In this document: one piece after another, positions 22,084 to 33,692 of the stretch
Layout of the letters: every line of letters starts with the position of its first letter
How positions within the stretch are numbered: position 1 is the first letter of the stretch
NCBI GenBank assembly: GCA_963585895.1
Contig: OY757934.1
Location: 34,404,268 to 34,468,267, forward strand
Reading direction: 5' to 3'
DNA: 64,000 nt
Origin: Sepioteuthis lessoniana
Taxonomy: Eukaryota > Mollusca > Cephalopoda > Myopsida > Loliginidae
The notes under the pieces: model-generated
What the model saw: only the letters and a program-made list of their open reading frames with translations
The model's database searches: none
Told to the model about the DNA's origin: nothing
Made by a program: the position numbers and the translations under genes

Positions 22084-22369
22084 AGTGCCCGTGGTGTAAT
22101 GGTTATCGTCGTAGGAAATGGACACGGTGACACGAGTTCAAATCCTGGACGAGACTGATTGTATTTCACATAACACTAATACCCTTGGGAAAGGTATGAA
22201 TCCAATTATTCTTCCTCCAGCTATGGGTAAATAGTAGGGCAGACTAGGTTCTTCAGCCATGGCGAGGCAACTAGTCTAGGAGAAGGAAAACTCTGAATTC
22301 AAACCTATTAAACTCCGCTTAAAAACTGACCTTGTGTCATATCCTGCCCGAACGGAGGGGTTGGGTAAA
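22084..22369 (+). mobile_element. SINE-2 copy
   Basis: A near-complete copy: head GTGCCCGTGGTGTAATGG, B-box GAGTTCAAATCC, middle CCAATTATTCTTCCTCCAGC, 3' end CCTTGTGTCATATCCTGCCC then an A-rich tail. It lies immediately next to the RT fragment of 22385. Confidence 0.88.
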
Positions 22370-22384
22370 AGAAAAAAAAAAACA

Positions 22385-22780
22385 CCCCACGCTCTTTTTT
22401 TTCAAAAATAGACGGAGTTAAGCAAGGAGAAAGATTAGAAACCACATTAAAATGGTTGCGGCTTTCGAAGGTATAGCCATAAATTTTGAGAAAAAGTTTC
22501 AAGACGTTTTCTAGAAGTGAAGAGTAGGAAAAGGGGCCAATAAAAGAACCTTGGTTAATACCTGTATCAATGTTCTTAACCACAGAGGACTGACCATTGA
22601 CGATAACTTTCATAGTTATGCTATTCGAAAAGGATTTAATGATGGAATAAACTCGATCAGATATAACATGACTTGAAAATTCAAGAAATTGTCCTATATG
22701 CCATATCTTGTTGAATATCTAAGAAATGTTCAAAGAAATAACACATATATCAAAGCTGCGATCAAAGCTGTTCCATTAAA
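22385..22780 (-). pseudogene. Jockey/CR1-like LINE reverse transcriptase fragment
   Basis: Minus-strand translation shows KIWHIGQFLEFSSHVISD (with a frame break before it), then RVYSIIKSFSNSITMKVIVN, GQSS and TGINQGSFIGP. This follows the xVWHxGLLxKLxxYGI, NGQxS and GVPQGSxLGP blocks of Jockey-clade RTs. The sequence after FIGP, where the YxDD motif would be, does not match. No endonuclease is visible. Inactive. Confidence 0.65.
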
Positions 22781-23309
22781 CTTATGACTAATGACTGTGA
22801 ATACATTAGCAGTAAATCTGGAAGACCGAAATCTGTACGGCACATAATTGATAAGACTGGCTTTGTCAAGACAGTACATGACATGACTGTTAATGATCGA
22901 ATTTGTTTATAAATACAAGAGAAACTAATTGATCCATTTTATGATGGAACAGAACGTTTATCAGAACTTTTAATGAAGATGATTTTCATGATTTTAAAAA
23001 GAATCTCTTCTTGAGACAACGAATGAATACTTTTGTGAGTATTACAGACAATTCAAGAGTGAGGGATTTAACAACAAATAGAATGTTGTCTGATATTTTT
23101 TCTGATTCGGATTCGTATTAGAAACCTCTTTAATCATTACTCTAAATTAATAAGAAGGTAATACGAGATGGTAAATCAGAAAGCGGTCGGTCTGATTTGT
23201 TGAGAGTGAAATTCGTAGAAAAGCTCATAGCAACGAGTTTTATAATGATGATTATAAAATGACATTTGTTAATGATGGCGGTAAGGAATTTGTTGCGATA
23301 TATAGTTTG
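22781..23309. other. No recognised feature
   Basis: Plus-strand translations give SGRPKSVRHIIDKTGFVKTV and similar pieces across several stops. This could be an eroded element, but I do not recognise it. Confidence 0.35.
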
Positions 23310-23965
23310 GTTGGTTGGTTGTTTTGTTTTACGGCGTATCAACCCTTTTCGGATCATTTAACGCGGAATATCTTAAACAATTCAGTTTAGTTTAAGCGTA
23401 GTTTTTGTTTACAAATAGTTAAATGTCAAAACAGTTCTATTTCAAACAATTCAGTTTTGCAAGCGTACGCAGTTTGAATATCAAAAAAGTTCAGGTTTGG
23501 TTTGGTCTTATGGCATATCAACCATTGTTAGTTATTCAATGCCAAATACATTTTCATTCATATAAAGAGTTCTATTTAAAACAATTCAGTTTAGCGTAAT
23601 TATATAGTTTAAATGTTAAAAGCATTTCTCTTTCAACCTATCCAGTTTAGTCAACAAAGTTAAATGGTTCAAAGTATTGCTATGTATGAATAACAGACAT
23701 CAGTCACTTATTTACACACAGTTAAATGTCAAAACAATTCTATTTCAAACGATTCAGTTTAGCACAAGCACACAATTTAGTTATATTTGATCCATAGATA
23801 GGACCCAATCAGGTGGACCTGGGATCGATAGTAATAAAGGGGTACATCGCATTCCCTAAAGATTCTGCATTACTGGAGCCTCACCATCAGATTGTTTAGT
23901 GTCATATCCAGGACTCTAGTTGGGGGAGCTGAGATGCAGTCAAAGTATTCTACAGCCCCACCCAA
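23310..23965 (-). mobile_element. Two head-to-tail CR copies, the first truncated
   Basis: Family tail at about 23310 (TTGGTTGGTTGTTTTGTTTT, CGTATCAACCCTTTTCGG) followed by subrepeats, and a second tail at 23490 (TTTGGTTTGGTCTTATGGCA) followed by subrepeats and the 5' block ending at CAGCCCCACCCAACTGGGCC. Confidence 0.7.
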
Positions 23966-24218
23966 CTGGGCCATACGATGTAGAATTATTAATTTCCCAA
24001 ACTCTTTTGAACCAAGCCTTTCCTGATCAGTCCTTGCTTAAAAAGATTCACTATTGCTCGATTTGGGGTTTATTAAGATCCAGTGAAAGTCAATGCGTGC
24101 AGATCAAAAGACAGTTAAAGTGGTCTCGCATCTATTTTGGTGATAGAGATGGAAGAGGGGTTGGTAACATGCATATAGCTGTAGCATATTCTAGCGTAAA
24201 CCAGGGTTGAGTGTTTTC

Positions 24219-24305
24219 TTCTAGCAATCACTGTGTTTGATTAACAATTCTAGCAATCACTGTGTTTGATTAACAATTCTAGCAATCACTGTGTTTGATT
24301 AACAA
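24219..24305. repeat. 29-bp tandem repeat, three perfect copies
   Basis: The unit starting TTCTAGCAATCACTGTGTTT begins at 24219, 24248 and 24277 without a mismatch, so the expansion looks recent. Confidence 0.95.
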
Positions 24306-24814
24306 TGCGACCTTCGATACTTTGAATCAAAGGAAAAATCTTTAAAATTCCGTTCCTTTTTAACTAATCCCTTGTGAGCTAAAAAAGAACGTAAAACCTT
24401 TCCAATCTTCTTTAGAATCTTTCAACGCAATCGAACAAAATGTTTACAGAACTTCAAAATATTAAAAATATAATTAAAAAAATCTTTTTTATGTAATGTG
24501 GATTTATCTTTTAGAGTAAAAATTTTCGTTTGTAACCTTTTAGACTATTTTTAAATTGAATTTAAAAATTTAAAATATACATTGTTTAGAAAAATGAAAT
24601 AAGTAGAAAAGATATTTAACATTAATCAATTTAATCTTATCATGTCTGATTGCGAATTTTTGCTTAAGAGTTCGTTTTACTGCCATTATAACTAGCTGTG
24701 ATTCAACTATTGGATTCTTGTCTGGTACCTCAGTTATTTTATAATAATTAATTCACACAAACGTTTTTTCATTTATGTTGACTTTTAGATCATAAATATC
24801 ATTATATTTTGCCT
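24306..24814. other. No recognised feature
   Basis: Strongly AT-rich, no open frame or repeat family seen. Confidence 0.5.
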
Positions 24815-25265
24815 TTCAACTATAATTTCAACTATAATTTCGCTATAAATATAATTTCAACACTAAATTTCACTATAAATATAATTTCAACAATAAATAT
24901 CACTATAAAAATAATTTCAACAATAATTTCAACTATAATTTCACTATAAATATAATTTCAACTATAAATATACTTTCAACTATAAATATAATTTCAACTA
25001 TAAATTTCACTATAAATATAATTTCAACAATAATTTAAACTATAATTTCACTATAAATATTATTTCACTATCGATATCATTTCAACACTAAATTTCACTA
25101 TAAATATAATTTCAACTATTAATTCACTATGAATATAATTTCCCTATAGATATAATTTCAACTATAAATATCACTATAAAATTAATTTCAACAATAATTT
25201 CAACTATAATTTCACTATAAATATAATTTCACTATAGATATAATTTCAACTATAAATTTCCCTGT
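24815..25265. repeat. AT-rich minisatellite (ATAATTTCAACTATAA type)
   Basis: About 450 bp of irregular units combining ATAATTTCAACTATAA, ATTTCACTATAAAT and ATAATTTCAACAATAA. Larger blocks recur (for example TTTCAACAATAATTTCAACT near 24914 and 25190). Confidence 0.9.
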
Positions 25266-26150
25266 ATTTTGCTTTTCAATTATAATTGCTTTTCAACTAT
25301 TATTTAGCTACATTGAATTATTACATATACAAAATATTTGTTAAAAGCTTTTAATATTCATATATTGTCCTGTCTAATATCAACATTTTTCATGATGATA
25401 TAATGATTAATGTAAGAGGAACAACAGGCCATTGTTTCGAATTCTTTGATCAAAGAATCAATTATTATAATGAGATAAGAATTGTCCACTAATTTCTACT
25501 TTTTAGTCACGACTTTCCTCTAATAAAAATTACGATACCTAATCAATAGACATTGCTGTTATTTACAAAGGTTTGCTTAATCTGACACATAGGTTTTCGA
25601 TTGCTTACAATAACTACTATAACTATGCGTTCACCCATCGTGATACTTACCAAAAATGTACACCGTGTCACAACTAACGTTCGTACTCATCTATTAGTCG
25701 ATCTCCAGTATTAAACGACCTTTGATTAATAGTTACGAAATAATTAATTTATCAAAATAATTTTTGAAACTAAAGGTTGCGATATGTAATTTCCATCCGA
25801 GCACAATAAATTTCAAACTATGACCTGTTATAACTGTGAACAAGGAGGTTTTTAAAGGACCTTAACCAACATCATAATTTTAACTACTTGATTTCTAAAC
25901 AGGAATAAATCGTCCGTCTGTCGTAAGTGCTGACACTTCTATTATCAACATTACGTATAAAATCTCAAATATTTCTCTTCCGTTTCCTTTCTTCCAAAAT
26001 ACTTGGAATGCTCCAAAAATAATGCTTTTTATGTATTTCCGCAGAAAAATGATACAGAGAGTATAATAAAATCAGTTAATGGAAGAAATTTTTAGCGACC
26101 AAACGTTATTTCCCAACAAAGTCACAACGGGATATAATCAGATTTTTAAA
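25266..26150. other. No recognised feature
   Basis: AT-rich; nothing recognised. Confidence 0.45.
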
Positions 26151-26321
26151 AAGCTGCTTGTTGGAATCTACGGGGAGTTGTAAGTTCAATCCCTGGGTTC
26201 AGTGGAAATAACTAAGAAGGCGAAATAACTTATTCAAGATACCCCAAGGCACGAACTGCAGAAAATGAGAACAGTCTACCCCAGTGGGGTGATAAAAAGT
26301 TCGGTTCAAAAAGTTACGAAC
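26151..26321 (+). mobile_element. Possible tRNA-headed SINE, unassigned family
   Basis: CTGCTTGTTGGAATCTACGG and a B-box-like GTAAGTTCAATCCCTGGG followed by GAAATAACTAAGAAGGCG. Only this one copy is visible in the window, so the call is weak. Confidence 0.35.
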
Positions 26322-26333
26322 AATAACGAAAGG

Positions 26334-26616
26334 AGGTGCCCGTGATGTAATGGTCATCGTCGCAGGAATTGGACACGGCGAAACGAGTTCAAATCCTGGA
26401 CTGATTGCATTTCACATTGCACTAATACCCTTGGGAAAGGTATGAATCCAATTATTCTCCCTCCAGCTATGGGTAAATAGTAGGGCAGACTGGGTTCTTC
26501 AGCCTTGGTGAGGCAACTAGTCTAGGAGAAGGAAAACTCTGAATTCAAACCTGTTAAACTCCGCTAAAAAAAAACTGACCTTGTGTCATATCCTGCCCGA
26601 GCGGAGGGGTTGGGTA
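26334..26616 (+). mobile_element. SINE-2 copy with target duplication
   Basis: Full-length copy from GGTGCCCGTGATGTAATGG to GGAGGGGTTGGGTA. It is flanked by AATAACGAAAGG (26322-26333) and AATAATGAAAGG (26617-26628), an 11/12 match. Confidence 0.9.
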
Positions 26617-26628
26617 AATAATGAAAGG

Positions 26629-27440
26629 CACCTAAAGAAAACTTTTGGTCAGTTTATATAATTTACACTCGTGACTGGACGATGCAGTCTAAGTTAATTT
26701 TATTAATAGAAAAACTTACTTTATATATAAATAGTAGCTTTGCTTTTTACGAAATTCTTAGTATAAGTAAAACACTCCATAAGAGATGCCGTATATCGGA
26801 CAAAGTCTAGAATTACGTTTTTAAGCGAAATTTGTACGAATGAAATTATTCTAAGGTTGAAATTTAAACTTAATTGGAAAGATTAGGACATAATTTTAAA
26901 CTAAAAAATTAATTTTATAAATTACTAAATTCGTGACGAGGTCAACTTATGCAGAAATATATACAATAATTGACTACATGAAAAACTTATATGTAATCTT
27001 TCTTTTTCTCTCAACGATGCTGTTCTCAACGATTTTCCTTGCTTAAATACTGGTCATAGAAAGTTCATTTGAATCTTGTTTTAAATGAAGTATTGGACTA
27101 CATCTATTGGTGTTGAATTGCTTGTCATCTTAGTAGTGAAATTAATGAATCCAACTGTTGAAAGGTCATATGAAACTGCTTAAATGTATTGCACATTGTC
27201 ATTAGGTAGGTAGGTAGGTACGTAGGTAGGTAACAGGCCCATTACTATTACTACTACTACTACTACAACAACGACTCATTATTTTACTGTTGAATCATAT
27301 CATTTAGTATCAATTCATTTTCATCTACCAACGGGTTTCGAGAAAAATTATTTAACTTTCATGTAAAACTTGAAATTGTATCTTGTTGACACATAAATAC
27401 AATAATAATGAATATGTACTGAGTGAAATAAATTATGAGT
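26629..27440. other. No recognised feature
   Basis: AT-rich. Short (GGTA)n at 27207-27232 and (CTA)n at about 27247-27266. Confidence 0.45.
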
Positions 27441-27449
27441 ACATCATTT

Positions 27450-28235
27450 TCATTATTATTATTTACTCATTTGAGAATTTTTCACATCAGCGTTAGCTGA
27501 TGTTTTATCACTGAAATCTGAGTGACTGCAAATCTCCTCCAGTCTCCTGGACTCTTCTTAGTATTCTGGTCGATCCAAACAATGTAGTTTGAATGGTCTC
27601 CACTTGTCTTTTTATTTCCTAATCCTCCCGTCCCTATACCAGTCCTTTAGCCACCGGACTAAGCGCACCAATTACAATTGATGTCACCGTCATCTTCATG
27701 TTCCGCAGTTTTTTTTTCAATTCTCTAGCAAGTTCTAGGTACTTATCTCTCTTTTCGCTTTCCTTCAGTGTTACCTTGTGGTGAGCCGGAACGACGAAGT
27801 CCACTATTCGGCAGGTTCTCTTATTTTTTTTTTTTTTTGTTGACTATCACTGGGGCTAGTCGTCTGGCCGAGATAAAGTGATCTGTCTATATCTCAAAAT
27901 TCCAAAGAATTTCGTGCATCTCATTTTCTCGGACGGATCCCTGGTTGTGCATATACAATTTTTGTTAGTATGGTCAAATTTAAACTTCTTGCACAACTCC
28001 CAGTGGATCACCTTCCCCACCTAGCAAAATCCACTAGGTCACGAGTTTCTTTTTTCTTATCAATTAACTCATTGTGTGGTCTAAGGTGATCCGTTTGTAT
28101 CTCAAAATGCCAATGAATTTTACATGTCTAATTCTTTAGGACAGATTCTAGTTTGTGCATATACCATTTTATAGTATTGCGAAATTTTAATTGCACAATC
28201 CCAAGTGGATGACTTTTTCCACCTAGTCTTACATA
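27450..28235 (-). pseudogene. RLE-LINE 3' part with tandem internal duplication
   Basis: A (TTA)n run at 27453-27466 is the minus-strand (AAT)n tail. Reading the minus strand backwards from it: the conserved 3' block, the AFGTVxxG-like block, the DFVVPAHHK-like endonuclease box near 27800, and the segment with YMHNQGSV and ILWNFEI. That last segment occurs twice: once at about 27830-28022 and again at about 28025-28230, joined at CTAG. Frames are broken. Confidence 0.65.
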
Positions 28236-28477
28236 ATCTTATATTAGTTTGTTGTTATTATTTTCACTCATTGCGAATTTTTCTCGCCATTGTCAGCTTG
28301 TAGTCTTTCACTGAAGTCTGGTGGCAGAAAGTGTCCTCAGGTCTAGCCGCTCTCAAAAATGCTGATGTCTGTATGGTCTTGATTCTACCCCTTTTTCATT
28401 TTGTTAGTATATTTTCCAACATTTGGAGATTTTTCCAAGTGCGCCAATTCTTATTGGTATCACCGTCACATTTATCC

Positions 28478-28664
28478 TATTTACCGAACCCCTCCGCTCG
28501 GACAGGATATGACACAAGGTCAATTTTTAAGCGGAGTTTAACAGGTTTTAACTCAGAGTTTTCCTTCTCCTAGACTAGTTGCCTAACCAAGGCTGAAGAA
28601 TCTAGTCTATCCTACTATTTGCCCATAGATGGAGGGAGAATAATTGGATTCATACCTTTCCCAA
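28478..28664 (-). mobile_element. SINE-2 copy, 5'-truncated, nested in the LINE
   Basis: Only the 3' two-thirds is present (no tRNA head). It splits the LINE at the sequence encoding VTVIP. GGTATCACCGTCACATTTAT (from 28457) and GGTATTACCGTCACCTTTAT (from 28665) form the target duplication. Confidence 0.88.
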
Positions 28665-29339
28665 GGTATTACCGTCACCTTTATGCTTTCCGCTTTTTTC
28701 GGCTCTTTGTCAAGATTCAAATATTTATCTATTATTTTGCTTTCTTTCGTTTTCACTCTGTGATCTGCCTGAACAGCAAAATCCACCAGATGACAAGTTC
28801 TTTTTTTTTTCCTAATTAACACTAGACCTGGTTATCTGGCTGGGATTAAGTGATACGTTTTTATCTCTAAGTTCCAGGGATTTTCAACTCTGCCAAGATT
28901 TGTTCTCTTGCTGCGGTTCATTCCATTTTCAGATCGGATATTTTCAACATTTACATACATTCTATTATCAACGTTTGCAGTACCATATCACAGATCTTTT
29001 TATTTTCAATCCATACCATGGCTACATTTTTGAAGGATGTACTCACCTGCATAGTGTAGATTGTTTGTTTCCTTTGTTTTCTTGCATCAACCTTTCTGTT
29101 CTTTGGAAATAGACCTCGGCATTCAAACGAATAATATATTTCATCTCCTATCAGTGGGGGTAGGATTTTCCTCATCATAGTTAAGCATGTTTTCGGTCCA
29201 TAGTTAATGGGATGATTCTTTTTGGGGGTCTTTCTTGATGAGGTTAGTCTTTCTTTTCGTTGTCTATTCAGTTGTTCTTGCTTCATCTACGTATTTATTC
29301 AGTTATTGAGACAATCTGTGGTGTGTTACATATTGACCA

Positions 29340-30485
29340 TTGACTGGCTGGTTAGTGTGGATTTCAAAAACAGGATTAGCAGTTATTGTATTATTTTGAC
29401 CTTCGACCCGGCCCAAAAATGATATTCCAAGGTGATGCACCGGAAGGAAGTGACACATTCCAATGGCCAGTAATCGAAAGAGATCGCGTGGGCGGATTAA
29501 GGCTTATAATATGGGACAAGGTGAAGGTTCCACGGTGCCACTACAGTGATGCACCGGAAGACAGTGACCTGTGAACTGCATGACAGTTATTTCCGCTTGA
29601 TGACGATTAAACATTCAATTTCAAAGATCCAGAGGGCGATCGTGTGGGCGTTGAATTATTATTTAACTCAGTTGAGTTCGAGTCCAAGAAGCAGTTGCCA
29701 GTAGAATTCCAGACAGCTAGAGACCAGATGTGGTAGGGAAAGCCACACCCGACCGAGGGGGCCCTCGGAAACCCCGATGGAGTGGACCCCTGCATCAGGA
29801 GAGCAAGAAAGACACAACGTGACGGTCATAACAGTGGGGTCAAAATATGAAGTTTATGTTCGGTCACCAGCTCCCTCTCACAGTAAAATCCCACAAACCT
29901 TTTTGAACCCTTGAAATAAAGTGAGAGGTAAATATTTTTCTAAAGAAGTCTTCTGCGTCTTTCTTCCTGCATCTTTGTCACTATGTCGTTTATTCCTGCG
30001 TCTTTATCATGCGTCTGTTATCATTGCGTCGGTATGTATCCAGTATATATATGTATGCAACACTGTGTCTTATGGTAAACAAGGGATAGCGGAAATTCCA
30101 TGTGAATTGTGCGCGAAGAAATGTGTGAGCGTAAGAAAAATACATAATGACGAAAGTTTTCGTACCAGTGGTCAGTAGGAGAGAGCAGTCAGCAGTCGGG
30201 CCATCTAGCTTTAGCCCAGAGAGGGGCCAGGTGGCCCCCGAGCTGTAAGGCAGTCCTGTATCAGCCTCCTGTCAAAGAAGCTCGAAGAAGTAAGGATCTG
30301 AACATAGCTATCTCAACCTGGTGTAAATCGTAGCGGTTCCCTGTTTATCCGTCTCTTTCTTGCTCGCAACAATTTCGACGTTTCGTAAACAAAAAGAGAG
30401 ATTATATTTTTATAAATAAGTGTTGTTGTCTCTACATCACCCTGATATATAACAAGTAGATAGATGTGCAATTTTAAAACTTGAA
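29340..30485. mobile_element. Unidentified 1.1-kb insertion splitting the LINE
   Basis: The LINE reading jumps from its pre-RT WKTSG region (30490) to its RT start (29330) across this block, so the block is a later insertion or the result of rearrangement. It is less AT-rich, with a direct repeat GATGCACCGGAAG at 29432 and 29550, and GGGAAAGCCACACCCGACCG, GAGGGGGCCCTCGGAAACCC. TGTGGTAG near 29728 and CTACATCA near 30432 could be the ends of a solo LTR, but no target duplication was found. No protein recognised. Confidence 0.45.
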
Positions 30486-31600
30486 TCATTGTACGCCATA
30501 GTAGCCTGATGTTTTCCAATTTGGTATTTTCTCGAGTGTTTCCCTCAGTAAGTCCATGGGTGTTTCCACCTCAGGGCCTTGCAATTCTTCGTTATTTATG
30601 CATTCGGCCTTTTTGTTATGATCTTTCTGTTCTTTTAATCTTGGTCCAAAAATTTTTTGTTTCCTTTGTATCCAGTCATTTATTAGTATTTATACCTTCT
30701 CTACCGACGTTTTTGAAGAATTCTCTTATGTTAAGCTGGAATGCCCTGTTTTGCTTATATTGCTTGATTCTGTCCCTATATCTTTTGAGTTTCCCTTCTT
30801 TAGCTAATATTTTTTGGTTCATTTCTGTCAGTTGTATAGTCACTTCTTATCAGCTGTTGTTATTTCCCGTTTTTTTCATTCTGTTGTGTCCCTGTACATT
30901 TTTTCTCTTGGTTTCATTCGTCATCCAGTTTTTGAATTTCTGTTTGGTTTCTGTTGCGGTATATCAATTTTGCCGCTGGATAGCTTTGCTTCTATCTAAA
31001 TTAGATCGTTTAGTTCGGTAATGTTGTTCGTTGGTATAATTTTTAATAATCTATTTACCTTTTCGGTTTCTACATTGATTTTTTTCCAGTCTTCATTCAT
31101 TTGGATTGGTAATATCTCCTTTAACGGTCATAATTCTTTTATTAATTCTGCATCGTTTCTTTCATTTGGTATTGTGGTGCTGGGTTCCTTTTAGGTTTGG
31201 TTTCCGATATTTTGTGTTTCATCTCTTTTGTGTAACACATGTTAGTCATACTCCTCCAGACTTACCTGTTCTCATATTTCCATTGTTTCGTGGTCAGAAT
31301 ACCATTTCTTCCGTTAAATCATCCTTACTTGGTCGGCAAGTCTTTGGCTTGTTGTATTAAAGTGATCAGATTCTTCCCAAATTTCTATAATCCTTTTCCT
31401 AGTGTTGGGTTATTTTTTAAATAGTTGTAGATCACTTTTTTCTTGTATCCTCTGCTTCATTTTTTCTGGTGTCTCTCTGATGTATTATTGCTTCGGACAT
31501 TGTGTACCTGAAATTAGAACAGCCAACATTCGCAAGAAGAGGTCAAATCTCCAATTTTGGTTATTAATGGAGAATCTGTTTATTATAACACTCAAATTCT

Positions 31601-32314
31601 TCATTTGAATCACACGTTTGGTTGTATTAATATTTGTGATTTTTCATGAGTAGTATATTGTGGCTCTAATAGACATTATTAATATCTGTGCTCTTGTCAT
31701 AGATGTAACCTAGTAATCTTCCAGATAGTTATACTGTCAGCGGGTCACCAAAACAAACACCCCCTCCAACGCCTTCTAATTAAAATTGTAACTTTTAACT
31801 TAGTATCCTTTTTTTTATTTTAATCAGGCTTTGTGGGTTGATCATAGATTTAGACTTAGATTTCAAAATAGGCGCATCAGACTATTGCAAGCTAAATCAT
31901 CATAATGATTAGTTAAAATGAATGATTTATTTTTTTTACAGTTTATTTTTCTTTTTCAACTTTGCTCCTCTGTTCCATAAATATTTAAATAGCACTGGTC
32001 ACGTTAGTTACATTCTCAGTTGTTGACATCAGAATTTATTTATGGTACAAATATGTTTAAGAAAGAATAAAAGGAGTTTTTAAGTTTACCTTTATCAACA
32101 ACTACATCATCTGCAATTATCAACATTCCTTTTTTATTCTTTTTTAAAAAAAGATCTTACTGCTTTCACAATTAAAAAATATTTAACAGTTTCAAAAGAG
32201 TACCTTAAATAACCACAGCTTCTGTCTTTCGTCTTTTCTTCTCTCTTCAAGAGATATTCAAGAAGTGACTTTTCCCACATTTCTACTGTTGATGGCAGTA
32301 TATATTTGCGGCAC
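31601..32314. other. No recognised feature
   Basis: AT-rich, no motif recognised. Confidence 0.45.
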
Positions 32315-32680
32315 TTATTATTATTATCATTATTATTGTTTCTTCTTGAGTTTTTTACGACAGTAATAACTAGTGGTTTTCACTGAAGTGCAATTGACAG
32401 TAAGTCACCATCACTCCCCAGTGCTGCAGTTAGGACGGTTACACTCATTCCTCGGATATTCATTTCCACTAGAATCTTTTCCAGGTTCTTTGGGTTTGTT
32501 CCAAGAACTCCGACTATGAATGGTGTCACAGTGACCTTCATGTTTCATGACTCTTTCTCTGGGAAAGTATTTATAGTCTTCCTTTCCCTCGCTAATCGAT
32601 GTCTTCTTTCATTCGAATTTTCTATGCTCTTCAAAATTTAGAAGTTCTAATAAGTTTAGCTCACTCATTTTATTTAAAAG
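32315..32680 (-). mobile_element. RLE-LINE 3' end fragment, second subfamily
   Basis: Minus strand gives MKVTVTPFIVGVLGTNPKNL and EKILVEMNIRG, similar in layout to, but distinct from, the C-terminal end of the other copies. (ATT)n tail at 32318-32339. Confidence 0.65.
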
Positions 32681-32924
32681 AAACAAAAAAATTGGCTGTC
32701 TTGTTAAATTGTAATCACAATTCAAAGTAGAATTTTACATTTTGTTAAAAAATAACAACAAACAAACTAACAGACAAACAAACGAACAAAAAAACAAACT
32801 GATATTTTTTACATTACCGTATAACTAAAGGGAAAAAATCCGTGACAAGAATCTTTTCCCACGAAAATACTAACATTGGGTTTTGTTTATTTAAGCATTA
32901 AAACTCTCTAGCCCCAAAAGAAAT

Positions 32925-32977
<53 letters not shown>

Positions 32978-33106
32978 ATTGCTATATATTCTAATTTTTA
33001 ATAAGAAAATTTAAATACTGTAGAGATTAGTAATACATGTGTTTGAAATAAAACAAAATGTGTAATTTTGATGTCTTTTTATATGAATTTAGCACATTAT
33101 AATTTG
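32681..33106. other. Spacer with (TA)n
   Basis: (TA)n at 32928-32973; otherwise nothing recognised. Confidence 0.5.
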
Positions 33107-33692
33107 ATTTGGTTTGTTGGTTTGGTTTTATTGCATATCAAACTTTGCAGTTTATTTAATGCCAGATCCTGTTTGTACATATATATCAAATATATGATTT
33201 GGAAACACATTTTGTAGATAACATCTTTAAACGAGTCTGAGCTCATTTTTTGCCCAAAGTTAAATGGTTTCAAGCATTTCTATATAACACAAATAATTCT
33301 ATTTAACATTACTCATGTATTTGCCCAGTTAAAATGGTTCCAAATAGTATTGCTATGTATCACTAATTCAATGAGAGAACAGTCATTTATTTACACACCA
33401 TTAAATGATCAAACACTTCTATTTATAGCAAGTAAGTTTGCACACAGTTTAAATGACAAACAGTTCTTTTTAACCTATGGAAAAGACCCTATTAGGTGCT
33501 CCCACTCCGGGTCAGTGAACCTGGGAGCAATGGCAACTAAGGGGTATTCCGCATTCTCCCAAAGCTCCAATACTGGAGTCTCACCATCAGATTGTTTCGT
33601 GTCATACCAGGACACTCGTTGGGGTGGGGTCTTTCTTATCTCTTTGCAGAGATGCAGTCGGTGCATTCTACTGCCCCAACTGACTGGGCTGA
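33107..33692 (-). mobile_element. CR copy
   Basis: Family tail TTTGGTTTGTTGGTTTGG and CATATCAAACTTTGCAG, subrepeats with GTTAAATGGTTTCAAGC and CAGTCATTTATTTACACAC, then the 5' block CTATTAGGTGCTCCCACTCC, GGGTATTCCGCATTCTCCC and GCCCCAACTGACTGGGC. The 117- and 91-codon frames over it are repeat translations. Confidence 0.78.

Larger units (their letters stand above)
28248..31600 (-). pseudogene. RLE-type LINE, long but broken copy
   Basis: Minus strand, 5' to 3': N-terminal region 31600-30490 with LTEMNQKILAKEGKLKRYRD, RIKQYKQNRAFQLN and PNWKTSGYYGV (conserved WKTPGxDG before the RT); an insertion 30485-29340; RT start 29330-28951 with LIKKDPQKESSH, GLFPKNRKV and AMVWIENKKICDMV; a deletion of the RT catalytic core; the RLE region 28822-28670 with KKKRTCHLVDFAVQADHRVK and DKYLNLDKE; a SINE insertion; and the 3' end with an (ATT)n tail near 28250. 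RT copies RNA at a nick made by the RLE. Many stops and frameshifts; inactive. Confidence 0.75.

Noticed and set aside
30509-31021. 170-codon plus-strand hydrophobic frame
   Set aside because: Antisense of the A-rich N-terminal region of the RLE-LINE; apparent membrane segments come from complementing Lys/Asn/Glu codons.
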